DNA of 64,000 bases, taken from Hydrangea macrophylla (taxonomy: Eukaryota > Streptophyta > Magnoliopsida > Cornales > Hydrangeaceae). Location of the stretch: assembly GCA_033977485.1 (NCBI GenBank), contig CM066982.1:39162218-39226217 (forward strand), in the 5' to 3' direction. The translations under genes and the position numbers were made by a program. Every line of letters starts with the position of its first letter. The first letter of the stretch is position 1. Positions 63,551 to 64,000 of this stretch are shown in pieces. The notes under the pieces are model-generated. The model saw nothing but the letters and a program-made list of their open reading frames with translations. It was not told the origin of the DNA and did no database searches.

Positions 63551-64000
63551 CACTCACATGCACAATTATTATATATAGCAAAATTTTGAAAATTTTGAAA
63601 AATTTTCGATACTTGTGCTTTAATAAACGATGATTACCGACGTTTTTGCAATATACATTTGATACTTTTTGTTAGATAACTGTGATTGTTATAGAATGGT
63701 AAACAAGAGAAGATGTAATTAAATATTTACTGAAGTCATGATGTAACGTTTTAAGTTATGTATTGTTTGAATCGTAGTTTTATATCATAGATTTGCACAT
63801 AAACCTATGCACTGCACGTAGTTGATTGAATACATGTTTGTTGTGAACTATAATATGATTCGGATTTCTAGATAACACAAGGTGGAGACTAAGCCCAGTG
63901 AGCTTTTGAGCCTATCTTTTCTTTTTAGAGGGTTATAAATACATTATGTTTGTCGAATTTCATTGAAATAGCGCATTAACTTGTTGTTTAGTCTCATTAT
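63551..64000 (+). other. AthD 3' internal region, continues past the window
   Basis: A/T-rich sequence without a gene. The AthD 3' LTR is not reached. Confidence 0.6.

Overview
The window is plant nuclear DNA made almost entirely of nested LTR retrotransposons. I found no host gene, structural RNA gene or bacterial feature. Primer-binding sites match the 3' ends of plant tRNA-Asp, tRNA-Arg and initiator tRNA-Met. Gag/Pol motifs are of the Ty3/gypsy Athila and Tat/Ogre types, and TATA boxes sit inside long LTRs. The species cannot be named from this; a flowering plant with a large genome fits.

Element names used here. TatA (minus): its 3' LTR occupies about 89-1646 plus 13423-15407, and its 3' non-coding region 15408-18452. 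AthA (minus, 1647-13417): a complete but decayed Athila element inserted in the TatA LTR, with target duplication ATTAT. TatB (plus, from 18453): LTR, PBS, decayed gag, protease and RT, cut at 28983. ChrE (plus, from 28984): a probable chromovirus-type non-autonomous element; its LTR is split by AthN. AthN (minus, 30239-37274): a complete young non-autonomous Athila relative with target duplication ATGCT and one intact 568-codon ORF. CopF (plus, from 40086): LTR and leader of a probable Copia element. AthB (plus, from 42313): Athila with LTR, gag, pol and a small post-integrase ORF, cut at 49448. TatC (plus, from 49449): 4.25-kb LTR, gag fragment and 3' non-coding repeats, cut at 58203. AthD (plus, from 58204 past the window end): LTR, PBS and an intact 890-codon gag-protease ORF without pol.

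TatB, ChrE, CopF, AthB, TatC and AthD each begin at a recognisable 5' LTR end in the middle of the previous element, and none has its 3' half in the window. The simplest reading is a one-sided nest (TatA > TatB > ChrE > CopF > AthB > TatC > AthD) whose right halves lie beyond base 64000 in mirror order.

The most unusual signal is shared regulatory architecture. In LTRs of several lineages a cluster of short, CpG-containing, near-palindromic words lies about 25-200 bp upstream of the TATA box. In the Athila, ChrE and CopF elements a second cluster with the same word follows several hundred bases downstream. The words differ by element group (GATCGATC-, AATCGATT-, GCGCGC- and GCCGCGGC-cored), while the position is the same. 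Other notable items are the AthN protein, a WRKY W-box array in the TatC LTR, repeated polypurine-tract-like motifs, a splice-acceptor-like site before the Athila post-integrase ORF, and a hAT-type MITE inside a minisatellite.
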